Assembly (NCBI GenBank): GCA_963815645.1
Contig: CAWFHL010000001.1
Location: 1,054,001-1,118,000 of the forward strand
Origin: JBBRHQ01 sp963815645
GTDB taxonomy: Bacteria > Actinomycetota > Thermoleophilia > Solirubrobacterales > 70-9
Direction: 5' to 3'
Length of the DNA: 64,000 bases
Positions 43,786-53,782 of the stretch are shown here, piece by piece (within the stretch, counting starts at the first letter, position 1; every line of letters starts with the position of its first letter). The position numbers and the translations under genes were made by a program. The notes beneath the pieces are model-generated. The model made no database searches and was not told the origin of the DNA. It worked only from the letters and a program-made list of their open reading frames with translations.

Positions 43786-44838
43786 ATGGCAGAGGCAGAG
43801 CGCGTACTCAGCACCGCCGAGCTCAACCGGGCGCTGCTCGCGCGCCAGATGCTGCTCGAGCGAAAGCGCTCCTCGCTGCCCCGGACATTGGAGCGGATTG
43901 GCGGTATTCAGGCCCAGTACGCGCCCTCGATGTACGTCGGGCTGTGGACGCGGCTCGAAGGCTTTCAGCGGGCGGGGCTGGACCGGGCGCTGGAGCGCCG
44001 CACCGCGGTTCAGGGAACCCTGCTGCGGGCGACCATTCACCTGGTGACGCCGGATGACTGGTGGCGCTTCTCGGCTGCGGTGCGGCGCCTTCGCCGGGAG
44101 CGCTGGCTGAAGGCCCGCAAGGGGGAGCCGAGCGCGAAGCAGATGGCCGCGGGCACGAGGCGGCTGCGCAGGCGCCTCGCCGAGGGACCGGCCGGCCGAG
44201 ACGAGGTTCAGGAGCTGATCGGCCAGGGGTCGCGCGGCACCAACGGCGCCAGCATCTGGACCGACCTGGTGCGGGTCCCGCCCTCGGGGACCTGGGATCG
44301 CCGCCGCGCCGACCTGTTCGCCGAGGCGGAGCGCTGGATCGGCCCGGAGCCGGACGTCGGCGGCGAGGCAGGGGCGATGGTCGAGACCGTACGCAGCTAC
44401 CTGCGGGGCTTCGGCCCGGCGACCAAGGCCGAGATCGCCGACTGGATCGGCGTCCCGCCCGGCCCGGTAGGCAGCGCCCTGAAACAGATCGAGCTGCGCC
44501 GCTTCCGCGGCCCGGATGGGCAGGAGCTGTTCGACCTGCCGCGGTCGCCGCTGCCCGACCCCGAGACCCCGGCCCCGGCGAGGTTCCTGCCCGTCTGGGA
44601 CGCCACACTTCTCGCCCACGCCCGCCGCACCCAGATCCTCCCCGAGCGGTACCGGAGCAGGGTCTTCAACTCGAAGACTCCCCAGTCGATCGCCACCTTC
44701 ATCGTCGACGGCGCCGTTGCCGGAAGCTGGCGCTTCGAGAAGGGACGGGTCGAGATCGAGCCGTTCGGGAAGCTCGACGCGGCAACCCGCCGCGCCCTGG
44801 CCGACGAAGCCGACCGCCTCGCGGCGCTTCACGGCTGA
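43786..44838 (+). CDS. Winged-helix DNA-binding domain protein (HTH_42 family)
   Basis: 350 residues from ATG 43786. Family landmarks: RQMLLERKRSSLPRTLERIGGIQAQYAPS at the N-terminus, GTLLRATIHLVTPDDWW, TVRSYLRGFGPATKAEIADWIGV, RFLPVWDATLLAHARRTQILPERYRSRVF and TFIVDGAVAGSWRFEKG. E. coli YcaQ, a distant member of the same family, is a glycosylase for DNA crosslinks, so a repair role is possible. It lies 10 bases after the MMPL gene and is probably co-transcribed. Confidence 0.85.
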   Translation: MAEAERVLSTAELNRALLARQMLLERKRSSLPRTLERIGGIQAQYAPSMYVGLWTRLEGFQRAGLDRALERRTAVQGTLLRATIHLVTPDDWWRFSAAVRRLRRERWLKARKGEPSAKQMAAGTRRLRRRLAEGPAGRDEVQELIGQGSRGTNGASIWTDLVRVPPSGTWDRRRADLFAEAERWIGPEPDVGGEAGAMVETVRSYLRGFGPATKAEIADWIGVPPGPVGSALKQIELRRFRGPDGQELFDLPRSPLPDPETPAPARFLPVWDATLLAHARRTQILPERYRSRVFNSKTPQSIATFIVDGAVAGSWRFEKGRVEIEPFGKLDAATRRALADEADRLAALHG

Positions 44839-44895
44839 GTAGCACCCGGGGATGGACCCGGCCGCGGCTCCCGCCGGGCGAGCATCCAGTTCCGC

Positions 44896-47168
44896 TCAGC
44901 GCAGCGAGATCTCGCGGTTCGTGTACTTGACGTAGTCGCGGCAGGGCTCGCCGCGGAGGCCCGGGCAATAGGGCAGCCCGGTGGGGACCTTGAGGCCCGG
45001 GATCACCGGCAAGCAGCAACCGCGAGGGCATCTTCGGCGAGTGCGCCAGGGCGACATTGGTCTTGGTCTTCGGCAGCGCCTCGCCGAACTCCCAGACCGG
45101 CTGGTCACCATCCGGAGCGGCGATCGTGATCCGGATCCGCGAGCCCTTGCGATAGACGTGGCCCTCGTAGTAGAGGGGCACCGTGACCTTGGTGAAGCGG
45201 CCCTTCGGCAGCGGCTTGATCGCGCGCTTTCGCAGGCTCAGCACCGGCTCCAGGAGGGAGCTCTTGGAGCGGTCGAGCTTGCGGGCGATCGTCTTCAGCC
45301 AGCCGTCCTGGACGAAGACCTCCTTGCCGTCGGGGCGGACCTCGGAGACGGTCACCTGGAGATCGACATCGGGCACGCGGGCGCGGATCCAGGCCTGGAG
45401 CGCCCCGGCGCCGACCACGGTGGTGTTCGACTTCAGCTTTGGGCTGACGTAGGAGAGCGCCTTGCCCTTCGGGTTCTGCTCCCAGTGGTAGTCAGGGGTC
45501 TCAGCCCAAAGGCCGCCGCCGCCGGTGTTTCCGGTGAAGTCGGTCGGCGGCCTGGCGTTGCGATCCCACCTGAAGGCCTCGGCGCCGGCCTTGTGGGGCC
45601 TGTGGTTGGCGAGCCGGCCGCCGCCGGCGAGATACCAGGAGCGTGCCTTGGTGCCGGGCAGCGGGAAGCGGGAGAAGGAGCGCTCGAATCCCGCGTATGG
45701 CTGGCCTGGCGTGGCGCTCCCGGCGCCGTTGTCGAAGAGGATGCGTACCCGCTTCAGCTTCTCGTAGGCGCTCTTCGCCGCGGCATAGTCGGGCTCGGCC
45801 TGGATCGGGTCGTCGGGCAGGGTCACTCCCGGGATGCCGAAGACGGACTGGTAGATGACCGGTGCGAGGCCCTTCTGACCCGCGGTCAGCTCAGGCTTCT
45901 GGCGGGCGAGGTATAGCTCGAGGAAGTCGAACCAGCGGTTGAAGGTGACCGGGTCGAGAGAGTCGGTGTGGACTCCGTTGGTGAAGGTGAACCACTTGCG
46001 GTTGGTGCCGGTGAACTCGTCGGCGAGGTCGGGGCAGTGGCCGCCGGTCTGCTCGTCGGTCCACTGGCAGGCGAGGAAGACGGGGACCTTGATCTTGTGC
46101 ACGAAGGTGACCGGGCGAGAGCGGGTCGGCGACCTTCGGGCGGTAGTAGCGGTTGCGCTTGATCTTGCCGAGCAGGTCGACCGCCTCGGGGTGGAGGTCC
46201 TGGTTGGCGGCGCAGACCGTGTCGCCGTTCTGGATCCGCTGGTATGCCCAGCTCTGGCCGCCGGTCGGCGAGGCGGGCAGCGCGTCATGGACGCGGTCCT
46301 TGGCCCAGGAGAGCGCGAAGCCGGAGTTGAGGATGCCGCCGGGATAGAGCGTGGTCTGGGTGTTGTCGATCACCGAGAGCGGGGTGATCGCGGCGAGGCT
46401 GGGCGGCCTGGTGGCGCCGACGAAGAGCTGGCTGATCCCCCGTAGGAGACACCCGCCATCGCCACCTTGTGGTGGAGGACCCAGGGCTGGCGGGCGATCG
46501 TCTCGATCGCGTCGTAGCCGTCGAGGCCCTGGAGCGGCTCGAAGTAGTCGAAGGCGCCGCCCGAGCAGCCGGTGCCGCGCATGTTGATGTCGACCACGGC
46601 GAAGCCGAGCTGCGTGACCAGCGCCTGGATCGAGCTCTCGCCACCGGCGGGATTGGCGTAGCCGTAGCCCGGAGTACTCGAGCAGGGTCGGGAAGGGCCC
46701 ATCCGCTGGAGTCTTGCCGGCCGGGAGCAGCACGTTGATCGCCAGCTTCGTACCGTCGCGGGTGCTCAGGTAGCCGTAGCCGCCCTCGGGCAGGGTCTGG
46801 TTGTAGATGCTGGTGCTGGGCGGCGCGGAGCGATCGCTCAGCACCCTGAAGGCGGGCGAGTGGGGGCCGCCCTTGGCGCCCTTGCGCACCCGGTAGCCGT
46901 AGCCGGGCTTGACGTGGCGGAAGACGATCCCGCCCAGCGATCCGCCCTTGCGCCTGTCGGTGACCCTGCCCCTGCGATTGACCAGGCTGTAGCTGGCGCC
47001 GGGGGTGGCGCCGGTGACGTCGACCTGCTCGACGCTGCCGCGGGCGGTGAAGGCGACGCTGCCGCTGGTGCCTGCGGCTGAGGCCGCAGGGGCGAGCGCC
47101 GCCGCAGCGAGCAATGCCGCGGCACCGGCGACTCCAACCACCCTCTTGATCGATCCACCCTGCGTCAC
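44896..47168 (-). pseudogene. Exported CocE/NonD (X-Pro dipeptidyl-peptidase S15) hydrolase, frameshifted
   Basis: From GTG 47168 a signal peptide (RVVGVAGAAALLAAAALAPAASA) leads to a beta domain and the S15 hydrolase: YLSTRDGTKLAINVLLPAG, GFAVVDINMRGTGCSGGAFD, MAGVSYGGISQ (Ser nucleophile), QWTDEQTGGHCPD and TNGVHTDS (His), then the C-terminal jelly-roll ending DYVKYTNREISLR. The order is kept but frames change near 46670, 46440, 46115 and 45015. With them repaired the protein has ~755 residues. It would hydrolyse esters, amides or acyl-peptides outside the membrane. Divergent from the MFS gene. Confidence 0.8.
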
Positions 47169-47251
47169 GAAACCGCGGGGATCATTGCACGATTTGATGT
47201 TCAATGCAGCGCCCGCGTCGGATCCCGACCTTTTTCGGCCCGCCCGCGCGT

Positions 47252-47277
47252 CGTTTGCCGGTACTCGGCACGGGTAC
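47252..47277 (+). promoter_or_regulatory. SigF/SigB-type promoter of the MFS gene
   Basis: CGTTT (47252-47256), 15 bases, GGGTAC (47272-47277); the ATG at 47290 is 12 bases beyond the -10, leaving a leader of only about 5 bases. Confidence 0.65.
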
Positions 47278-47289
47278 CCGCTTGTCGGG

Positions 47290-49176
47290 ATGAGCGAGAA
47301 GGCGCTCGGGACGAGGACGATCGAGACGAGGATTCCTGCCCGTCTGGACCGCTTGCCTTGGTCGCGGTTCCACTGGATGATCGTGATCGGTCTGGGGACG
47401 GTCTGGATCCTCGACGGCCTCGAGGTGACGATCGTCGGCAGCATCGGCGCTCGTCTGACAGAGGCCGGCAGCGGCCTCACCCTCGACGCCAGCCAGATCG
47501 GCACCGCGGCGGCGTTCTACGTCGCCGGGGCCTGTGTGGGGGCGCTGTTCTTCGGGCAGCTGACCGATCGCTTCGGGCGCAAGAAGCTGTTCCTGATCAC
47601 CCTCGGCGTTTACATCGCCGCGACCGTGGCGACCGCCTTCTCCTTTTCGGCCTGGTACTTCTTCGCGGCGCGCTTCTTCACCGGCGCTGGTATCGGGGGG
47701 GAATACGCCGCGATCAATTCGGCAATAGACGAGCTGATCCCGGCCAGGGTGCGGGGCCGGGTTGACCTGATCATCAATGGCAGCTACTGGCTCGGCGCCG
47801 CCGGCGGAGCCATCGCCTCCATCGCCCTGCTCGACACGGCGCTGTTCGCCTCCGATGTCGGCTGGCGGCTGGCGTTCATCATCGGCGCCACGCTCGGGGT
47901 CGGGATCCTGCTCGTCCGCCGCAACGTCCCCGAGAGCCCCCGCTGGCTGTTCATACACGGCCGCGAGGAGGAGGCCGAACAGATCGTCGGCGAGATCGAG
48001 GAGCAGGTGCGCGAGGAGACCGGCGAAGAGCTTCCCGAGGCGGATCGAGCCTAACCGTGCATCCACGCAAGCGGATCCCGTTCACCGAGATCGCCCGCAC
48101 CGCATTCAAGTCCTATCCCCGGCGCACGATCCTCGGACTCGCCCTCTTCGTCGGGCAGGCCTTCCTCTACAACGCGGTCACCTTCGACCTCGGAACATTG
48201 CTGGGTGAGTTCTTCGGGGTCGCCTCGGGCACGGTGCCGATCTACCTGGCGGTGTTCGCCATCTCCAATTTCCTCGGTCCGCTCACCCTGGGACGGCTCT
48301 TCGACACGGTCGGGCGCAAGCCGATGATCACCGCGACATACCTGGGCTCCGCTGCGGTCACCGCCGCACTCGGCTTCTTCCTGCTCGACGGCAGTCTCAC
48401 CACCGCCTCCTTCATGGCCTTCATCCTGGTGATCTTCTTCATCGCCTCGGCCGGGGCCAGCTCCGCCTATCTGACAGTTTCGGAGATCTTCCCGATGGAG
48501 ACCCGGGCCCTCTCGATCGCCTTCTTCTACGCCGTCGGTACCGCCGCCGGCGGAATAGTGGGGCCCCTGCTTGTTCGGTCACCTGATCAACACCGGCAGC
48601 CAGGATCAGGTGGCGATCGGATTCTTCATCGGTGCCGTGGTGATGGCGATCGGCGGGATCGCCGAGATGTTCTTCGGGGTGAAGGCCGAACAGCACCAGC
48701 TCGAGGACATCGCCGAGCCGCTGACCGCCGAGGGCGAGGCCCCGAAGGGTGAGCGAGCCGAAGAGCCCGGGCGGGCCGGGGAGCACCCCGGCGAGAGCGA
48801 GGAGGAGCTACGTCGGAAGGCGGAGCGGATCCGCGAGCGGGCTGAGCAGCGCCGTCGTCGCGACCTGGCCGGGCTGCGCCGCTACCGCCCCGGCCCCGGC
48901 CGGATCTACGCCGGCCGGGGGATGCCGGCATCGGCCCCCTTCGAGGAGGTCGGCCTGGACCGCGAGGTGGAGATCATTGAGCGCGCCCTTCAGGACCGCG
49001 GCACAGCCAGCCGCCGCGAGCTGGCCCGGCGAGTCGGAGCCCGCTACTGGGGACCAGGCCGCTTCCGTGCCGCGCTACGCGAGGCCGTCGCCGAGGGCCG
49101 GACGAAGCCGCTGGCGCGAGATCAATACGCGCCGGTCAGCGATCCGCGCGGCGAGCGGGATCGCGAGCCCTCCTAG
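47290..49176 (+). pseudogene. MFS sugar/organic-acid transporter with soluble C-terminal domain, two frameshifts
   Basis: Three frames give a ~628-residue protein. Segment one (47290-48054) has helices 1-6 with VWILDGLEVTIVGS, GQLTDRFGRKKLFL (MFS motif A) and FFTGAGIGGEYAAINSAIDELIP; segment two (from 48057) has helices 7-11 with RLFDTVGRKPMI and ASSAYLTVSEIFPMETRALSIAFFYA (sugar-porter-type PETR signature); segment three (from about 48573) finishes helix 12 and continues GVKAEQHQLEDIA. Shifts lie at ~48054 and ~48573. The last ~150 residues are soluble and charged, ending with a winged-helix-like part (VEIIERALQDRGTASRRELARRVGARYWG). Substrate unknown. Confidence 0.82.
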
Positions 49177-49245
49177 CCGACCGAGAGCGCGGTTTCCTCT
49201 CAATGAGAGGGATATGAAGTCTCGGCGGGACCCGGCGCACCGGAC

Positions 49246-49271
49246 GGCTTCAACGAGGTCCCAACGGGTAG
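49246..49271 (+). promoter_or_regulatory. Possible SigF/SigB-type promoter of ctaG
   Basis: GGCTT (49246-49250), 15 bases, GGGTAG (49266-49271), 12 bases before the GTG at 49284. A second candidate, GGTTT (49191-49195), 14 bases, GGATAT (49210-49215), lies 50 bases further up and overlaps a CCTCTC/GAGAGG stem. Confidence 0.48.
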
Positions 49272-49283
49272 GGGTGAGGCAAA

Positions 49284-50135
49284 GTGGAGAAGTTTCCGGG
49301 CTGGAACCTCGACCCAGGGCTGCTGGCCGCGACGGCGGTCGTGGCTGGAGCGTACGCGATGCGCGCGCGGGCCCTTGCGGCGCGCCGGAGGCCGGTCGCC
49401 CCGGGCCGGCAGGTTTGCTTTTACCTGGGGATCGCGACCCTGCTCGCCTCGCTGGTCAGCCCGATCGACACGATCGGGGAGAGCCGACTTTTCTGGGTCC
49501 ACATGGTTCAGCACCTGATCCTCGGCGACCTCGCCCCGCTGCTGATCGTCCTCGGGCTGACCGGGCCGCTGCTGCGTCCGCTGCTGGCGGGGGTGCCGGC
49601 GGTGATGCACCTCCGCCGGCTCGCCTACCCCCTGGTCGCGCTGCCGCTCTGGGCGGTCAACCTCTGCCTCTGGCACGTCCCTGTCCTCTACGAGGCCGCG
49701 CTGGCACATCCCCTCATTCACGCGATCGAGCACACGCTGTTCTTCGCCACCGGGATGCTGATGTGGACGGCGGTGCTGGAGCCCCTTCCCGGCCCGGCGT
49801 GGTTCGGCAGCGGCGCGAAGGCCGCCTACGTGCTGATCGTCAGGGCCACGGGGGCGGTGCTGGGGAACGTCTTCATCTGGGCCGGCGAGCCGCTGTACCC
49901 GCACTACGCGCACGGGGAGCGGATCGCCGGAGTCTCACCGCTCACGGACCAGACGATCGGCGGGGCGATCATGTTCACCGAGGGCACCTTCGTGACCCTG
50001 CTGATATTCGCCTGGCTCTTTCTGCGCTGGGAGCGCGAGGCCGAGCTGCGCCAGTCCCTTCTCGACGCCGGGGCCAGCCCCCGCGCGGCGCAGCGGAGCG
50101 CACGCTACAGGCGCCGACGTGTCACCGATAGCTGA
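49284..50135 (+). CDS. ctaG: Cytochrome c oxidase assembly protein CtaG (caa3 type)
   Basis: 283 residues from GTG 49284, about seven membrane helices. HMVQHLILGDLAPLLIVLGL and LWHVPVLYEAALAHPLIHAIEHTLFFATGMLMW carry the conserved His residues of Bacillus-type CtaG, needed for assembly of caa3 oxidase (copper delivery to CuB is thought likely). The charged tail is cytoplasmic. It is convergent with the oxidase/bc operon it serves and 134 bases from qcrB's end. Confidence 0.9.
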   Translation: MEKFPGWNLDPGLLAATAVVAGAYAMRARALAARRRPVAPGRQVCFYLGIATLLASLVSPIDTIGESRLFWVHMVQHLILGDLAPLLIVLGLTGPLLRPLLAGVPAVMHLRRLAYPLVALPLWAVNLCLWHVPVLYEAALAHPLIHAIEHTLFFATGMLMWTAVLEPLPGPAWFGSGAKAAYVLIVRATGAVLGNVFIWAGEPLYPHYAHGERIAGVSPLTDQTIGGAIMFTEGTFVTLLIFAWLFLRWEREAELRQSLLDAGASPRAAQRSARYRRRRVTDS

Positions 50136-50269
50136 GGCAGCCCCTACTCTCGGGCTCGGGGCTTCCTTACGGACGAGGACCCGTGACGCGGGCGAAGGAG
50201 CGCCGCGCGCCTCGTCAGAAGGAAAATGAACACATCATCGCGAGCACTCGGTGATCGCGGCCCGGTGAC

Positions 50270-51634
50270 TCAGGGCTGAGGCGCGACCGCCGCCTCCGCC
50301 TCGCGCTCGGCGCGCTCCCTGTCCCGTTCCACCCGCTCCATCCCCTGCAGGCCGAGGCAGACCCGCCAGGCGATCAGCCCGACCACGAACGGGAGGACGA
50401 CGACGAGGACCCGGTAGGCCCAGATCTGCCCGACGTAGCTGATCCCGAGCAGGACGTAGACGCGGTCGGCGGAGCCGACCATGAAGATCAGCACGACCCA
50501 GGTGAGGAAGCCGGCACCGATCGCCGTTCGCACGGGAGCGTCGCGCGGGCGGTCGAGGATGTTGTGCGCTCTGCGATCGCCGGTACGGGCTCGCTCGAGC
50601 CAAGGCCAGGCGAGCAGCACACCCATGACGATAAGCGGGAACAGGGCACCCCCCCAGAAAGGGTTGGGGACGACGGTGCGGTCGCCGATCACCAGGTCGA
50701 AGCCCGGAATCAGGCGCAGGGCGCCGATCAGCCAGCCGAGGTACCAGTCAGGCTGGGCTCCGTTGGTGCCCAGGGACAGGTGATAGGGACCCCAGAGCCA
50801 GACCGGGTTGATCTGGATCAGCCCGCCCATAAGCACCAGGATCGCGGCGACCGCGAAGAACAGCCCCAGGGAGCGGGGGGCCTGCCCGGGGAAACTGGGG
50901 ACGCCGATCAGCTTGCCCTCCCCGGGGTCCCGGCTTCGCCGGAAGCGGGTGTGGTGGCGGGAGGCGACCAGCGCCAGGTGAAGGCCGAGCAGGCCACCGA
51001 TGACGAGGGGCAGGATCAGCACGTGGCCGATGTACATCCGCGACCAGAAATCGGGGTCGCCGGGGAACGGGCCGCCCCAGATCAGCAGGGCGAGGTTGGC
51101 GCCGATCAGCGGGATCGAGAGGGCCACCGAGTAGCCGATCGCGAGCCCCATCCCGGAGAGCAGGTCGTCGGCCAGCGAGTAGCCGAGGTACCCCTCGAGC
51201 AAGGTCAGGAAAAGCATCAGCACCCCGATCAGATAGGTCAACTCCCGCGGTTTGCGGTATGCGCCGGTGAAGAAAATCCGGATCAGATGGATGACGATCG
51301 CGGCGACGAAGACGTTGGCGGCCCAGTGGTGGGTCTGGCGGATCAGGAGGCCCGCCTTGACGTCGAAGGAGATGTCGACCACGGACTTGTACGCCCGGCT
51401 CACCTCCAGACCGCGCAACGGCGCGTAGCTGCCGTGGTAGACGGTCTTCGCGGTGCTCGGCTCGAAGAACAGAGTCAGGTAGATGCCGGTCGCGACCAGC
51501 ACCACGAACGCGTAGAGGGCCACCTCCCCGAGTAGGAACGACCAGTGGTCCGGGAAGGCGTAGCGCAGGGTCTTGCGAATCAGCGGGGCGGAGCCGGTCC
51601 GCCGGTCGAGGAAGGTGACGGCGCGCCGGATCAC
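50270..51634 (-). CDS. qcrB: Ubiquinol/menaquinol-cytochrome c reductase cytochrome b subunit
   Basis: 454 residues from GTG 51634, which overlaps the qcrA stop (GTGA). Eight or more helices: HWSFLLGEVALYAFVVLVATGIYLT, heme His pairs in RQTHHWAANVFVAAIVIHL and later HVLILPLVIGGLLGLHLALVASRHHT, and the C-terminal half with QPDWYLGW (Qo site PDWY instead of PEWY). It keeps both cytochrome b halves in one chain, as in actinobacterial QcrB. Oxidises menaquinol and feeds the diheme cytochrome c. Last gene of the operon. Confidence 0.92.
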   Translation of the reverse strand: MIRRAVTFLDRRTGSAPLIRKTLRYAFPDHWSFLLGEVALYAFVVLVATGIYLTLFFEPSTAKTVYHGSYAPLRGLEVSRAYKSVVDISFDVKAGLLIRQTHHWAANVFVAAIVIHLIRIFFTGAYRKPRELTYLIGVLMLFLTLLEGYLGYSLADDLLSGMGLAIGYSVALSIPLIGANLALLIWGGPFPGDPDFWSRMYIGHVLILPLVIGGLLGLHLALVASRHHTRFRRSRDPGEGKLIGVPSFPGQAPRSLGLFFAVAAILVLMGGLIQINPVWLWGPYHLSLGTNGAQPDWYLGWLIGALRLIPGFDLVIGDRTVVPNPFWGGALFPLIVMGVLLAWPWLERARTGDRRAHNILDRPRDAPVRTAIGAGFLTWVVLIFMVGSADRVYVLLGISYVGQIWAYRVLVVVLPFVVGLIAWRVCLGLQGMERVERDRERAEREAEAAVAPQP

Positions 51635-52614
51635 GCCGAGCTCGGCCTCCGCGAGCGGACGCCCCAGAATGACGGCCCGACCGGTGCGGAGAAGTTGCCG
51701 GCGGCCCGCAGCTCGCCGGCGTCGTCGATCTTCAGAGGCAGCTGCGGCAGGTTGCGCCCGGCGGGGCCGAAGAGGACCTTGCCGGCCGCCGCCGGGTCGA
51801 AGGTCGAGTAGTGGCAGGGGCAGACCAGCGCCGGCCGCTGGCCGGTCGGCGGGAAGAGCGGCTTGCGGTAGAGCGAGATCGCACACCCGGCGTGGGTGCA
51901 GACCTTCGAGTAGGCGAGGATCCCCTCCGGGGCCCAACCCGAGCGCTCGGGCGGGAGCCGGAGGCGGGCCGGGTCGAGGCGGACGAGAACCAGCGGGGCC
52001 GCCAGCTGCTCGCGGTCGGCGTGCTCGGGAAAAGCCGTGTAGAAGGTGTCGTTGCCGATCTCCTCGGCCCGCAGTGGGCGGCCGTCCTCGTCGACCAGGC
52101 GACGGCCGCGATACCAGGGCGAGTAGTAGAGGGAGGAGGTGTCCAGCACCGGCCCCAGCGAGGCCACCGGGATGACCAGCGCGGCGCCGAGCGCGGCACC
52201 GGCCGCGCCGGCGGCGCCGGCGAGCATCCGCTTGCGGGTGAACCTGCTGGCGCTCTCTTCGACGATCGCGGCGACCGCCTCCTGTTCGTCGCGGTCCTCG
52301 AGGTGGTATTCCTCCTCCAGCTCCTCGGTCACCACCAGGCGCTTGCCGATCACTATCAGCGCCGCGGCGATCAGGCCCAGGGCTAGCGCCAGGCTGAGCG
52401 CTAGGAGCTGGGTCTGGTGGGCCCAGTCGAGGACGTAGGCGACGACGAAGACAATCGCGCAGGCGGCGGCGGCGAGGAGCAGCAGGATGACGATGTTCTC
52501 GGCGCGGCGGTCGGCATCCCCCTCGGGCACGATCCGCTCCCGTCGCCGCCCGCCGCCGCGCGCCAGACCCAGCAGTGCGAGGCACGCCATCTTCAGGGCA
52601 GTGCCTACCTTCAT
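51631..52614 (-). CDS. qcrA: Rieske iron-sulfur protein of the bc complex
   Basis: 327 residues. Two to three membrane helices (about residues 40-95 and the TAT-like ...RKRMLAGAAGAAGAALGAALVI at 130-150) precede the Rieske domain: CTHAGCAISLY and CPCHYSTFDP supply the two Cys and two His for the 2Fe-2S cluster, as in actinobacterial QcrA with three helices. The ATG overlaps the qcrC stop (ATGA). It moves electrons from quinol to QcrC. Confidence 0.93.
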   Translation of the reverse strand: MKVGTALKMACLALLGLARGGGRRRERIVPEGDADRRAENIVILLLLAAAACAIVFVVAYVLDWAHQTQLLALSLALALGLIAAALIVIGKRLVVTEELEEEYHLEDRDEQEAVAAIVEESASRFTRKRMLAGAAGAAGAALGAALVIPVASLGPVLDTSSLYYSPWYRGRRLVDEDGRPLRAEEIGNDTFYTAFPEHADREQLAAPLVLVRLDPARLRLPPERSGWAPEGILAYSKVCTHAGCAISLYRKPLFPPTGQRPALVCPCHYSTFDPAAAGKVLFGPAGRNLPQLPLKIDDAGELRAAGNFSAPVGPSFWGVRSRRPSSA

Positions 52615-53408
52615 GAGGCGATCCGCCTCCCGATCACCACACAGAACCCGACCAGGACGAAGGCGGCCACCAGCCAGGCGACGATCCCCTCCGGGACCGG
52701 GCCGATATGGCCGATCCCCAGCCCGCCCCGATCGACCGGCTCCTTGCTCGCCTCGACGTAGGCGATGATCTTGTTCAGCTCCCGGTCGTCGATCGCCTTT
52801 CGCGAGAAGCGCGGCATCAGGTAGGGGCCGATCCGCACCGCCTCGGCGATCTGCCTCGGCGTGGCATGCTGGAGCACGGGGACGCGGGCGTCGGTCACGT
52901 AACCGCCCTCACCGACGACCTGATGGCACCCGGCGCAATGCTCGGTGAACAGCTCCAGCCCCTGGGCGAGGTGCCTGCTCGGGTGGGGATGGGGAATCGG
53001 CATGCCCTTCCCGAAGGAGGCGACGTAGGCGACCAGCGCGCGGATCTCGCGCTGGTCGAAGGCGGGCCGCCCGCGCTCGGGGGGCTCGCCCGGCGCCGAG
53101 AGCGGCATCCTGCCGGTCCGCAGGTAGAAATCGGGGGCGGCCGGCCCGACACCCTTCAGGGAGGGGCCGATCCCCTTGGTGTCGCCAGCGCCGGCGACCG
53201 GATTCGACGGGCTGACGCCGCGGCCACCGATCCCATGGCAGCTGGCGCAGTTCGCCGCGTAGAGCTCGGCCCCGAGCGCCAGCCGCGGCTTACCGCTCTC
53301 GTCCTCGGCATGGACGACGCCGCTCGGCGGCTGGGCCCGGGCGAGCGCCGCGAGCGCCAGGGCTCCGGCGGCGACGATCAGGACGATCTTTCTCCGGGAG
53401 AGTCGCAT
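52611..53408 (-). CDS. qcrC: Diheme cytochrome c subunit of the bc complex
   Basis: 265 residues from ATG 53408. N-terminal signal/anchor (RRKIVLIVAAGALALAALARA), first heme CASCHGIGGRG with distal Met later, second heme CAGCHQVVGEGG, Met in LMPRFS, and a C-terminal membrane helix (GIVAWLVAAFVLVGFCVVIGR). This is the QcrC design that replaces a soluble cytochrome c and passes electrons directly to the oxidase in a supercomplex. Overlaps its neighbours by four bases on both sides. Confidence 0.92.
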   Translation of the reverse strand: MRLSRRKIVLIVAAGALALAALARAQPPSGVVHAEDESGKPRLALGAELYAANCASCHGIGGRGVSPSNPVAGAGDTKGIGPSLKGVGPAAPDFYLRTGRMPLSAPGEPPERGRPAFDQREIRALVAYVASFGKGMPIPHPHPSRHLAQGLELFTEHCAGCHQVVGEGGYVTDARVPVLQHATPRQIAEAVRIGPYLMPRFSRKAIDDRELNKIIAYVEASKEPVDRGGLGIGHIGPVPEGIVAWLVAAFVLVGFCVVIGRRIAS

Positions 53409-53782
53409 CAGGACTGGGTGCAGCTCGAGAGGGTGAGGACGCCGACCCCGTTCATCACGATGATCGCCACGAACAGCGGCGCGATCGCGATCCCGACGGT
53501 AGCCAGGAAATGCGTGCGACCGGCCGGCGGGGCTCCCTTCGCATCGGCTGTCTCGGTTGCTCGGAACAGCGCCGCCGCGGTTGCCCCGGCGGCGATCGCC
53601 AGCCCGGCGGAGAGCACCGTGAGGACCAGCGCCCAGGCGTCGGGCGCCGCTCCCCAGGCATCGCCCGGGGAACAGCGGGCCTGGGTGATCCAGTAGCCGA
53701 CTCCGAACTGAAGGCCCCAGGCGAGCGGCGCGCCGAGGACGGCGAACCAGAGCAGCGGGGAGGTGGGCGCCTGGGCCTTCAA
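53408..53782 (-). CDS. Small membrane protein in the oxidase-bc operon
   Basis: 124 residues from TTG 53782, which overlaps the ctaE stop (TTGA); a start 19 codons upstream is also open but lies inside ctaE. Three predicted helices: SPLLWFAVLGAPLAWGLQFGVGYW, ALVLTVLSAGLAIAAGATAAALF and FLATVGIAIAPLFVAIIVMNGVGV. One Cys per end (ARCSPGD and SSCTQS) could form a disulphide. It occupies the place of a subunit IV/CtaF, but I cannot assign it to a family. Confidence 0.75.
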   Translation of the reverse strand: MKAQAPTSPLLWFAVLGAPLAWGLQFGVGYWITQARCSPGDAWGAAPDAWALVLTVLSAGLAIAAGATAAALFRATETADAKGAPPAGRTHFLATVGIAIAPLFVAIIVMNGVGVLTLSSCTQS

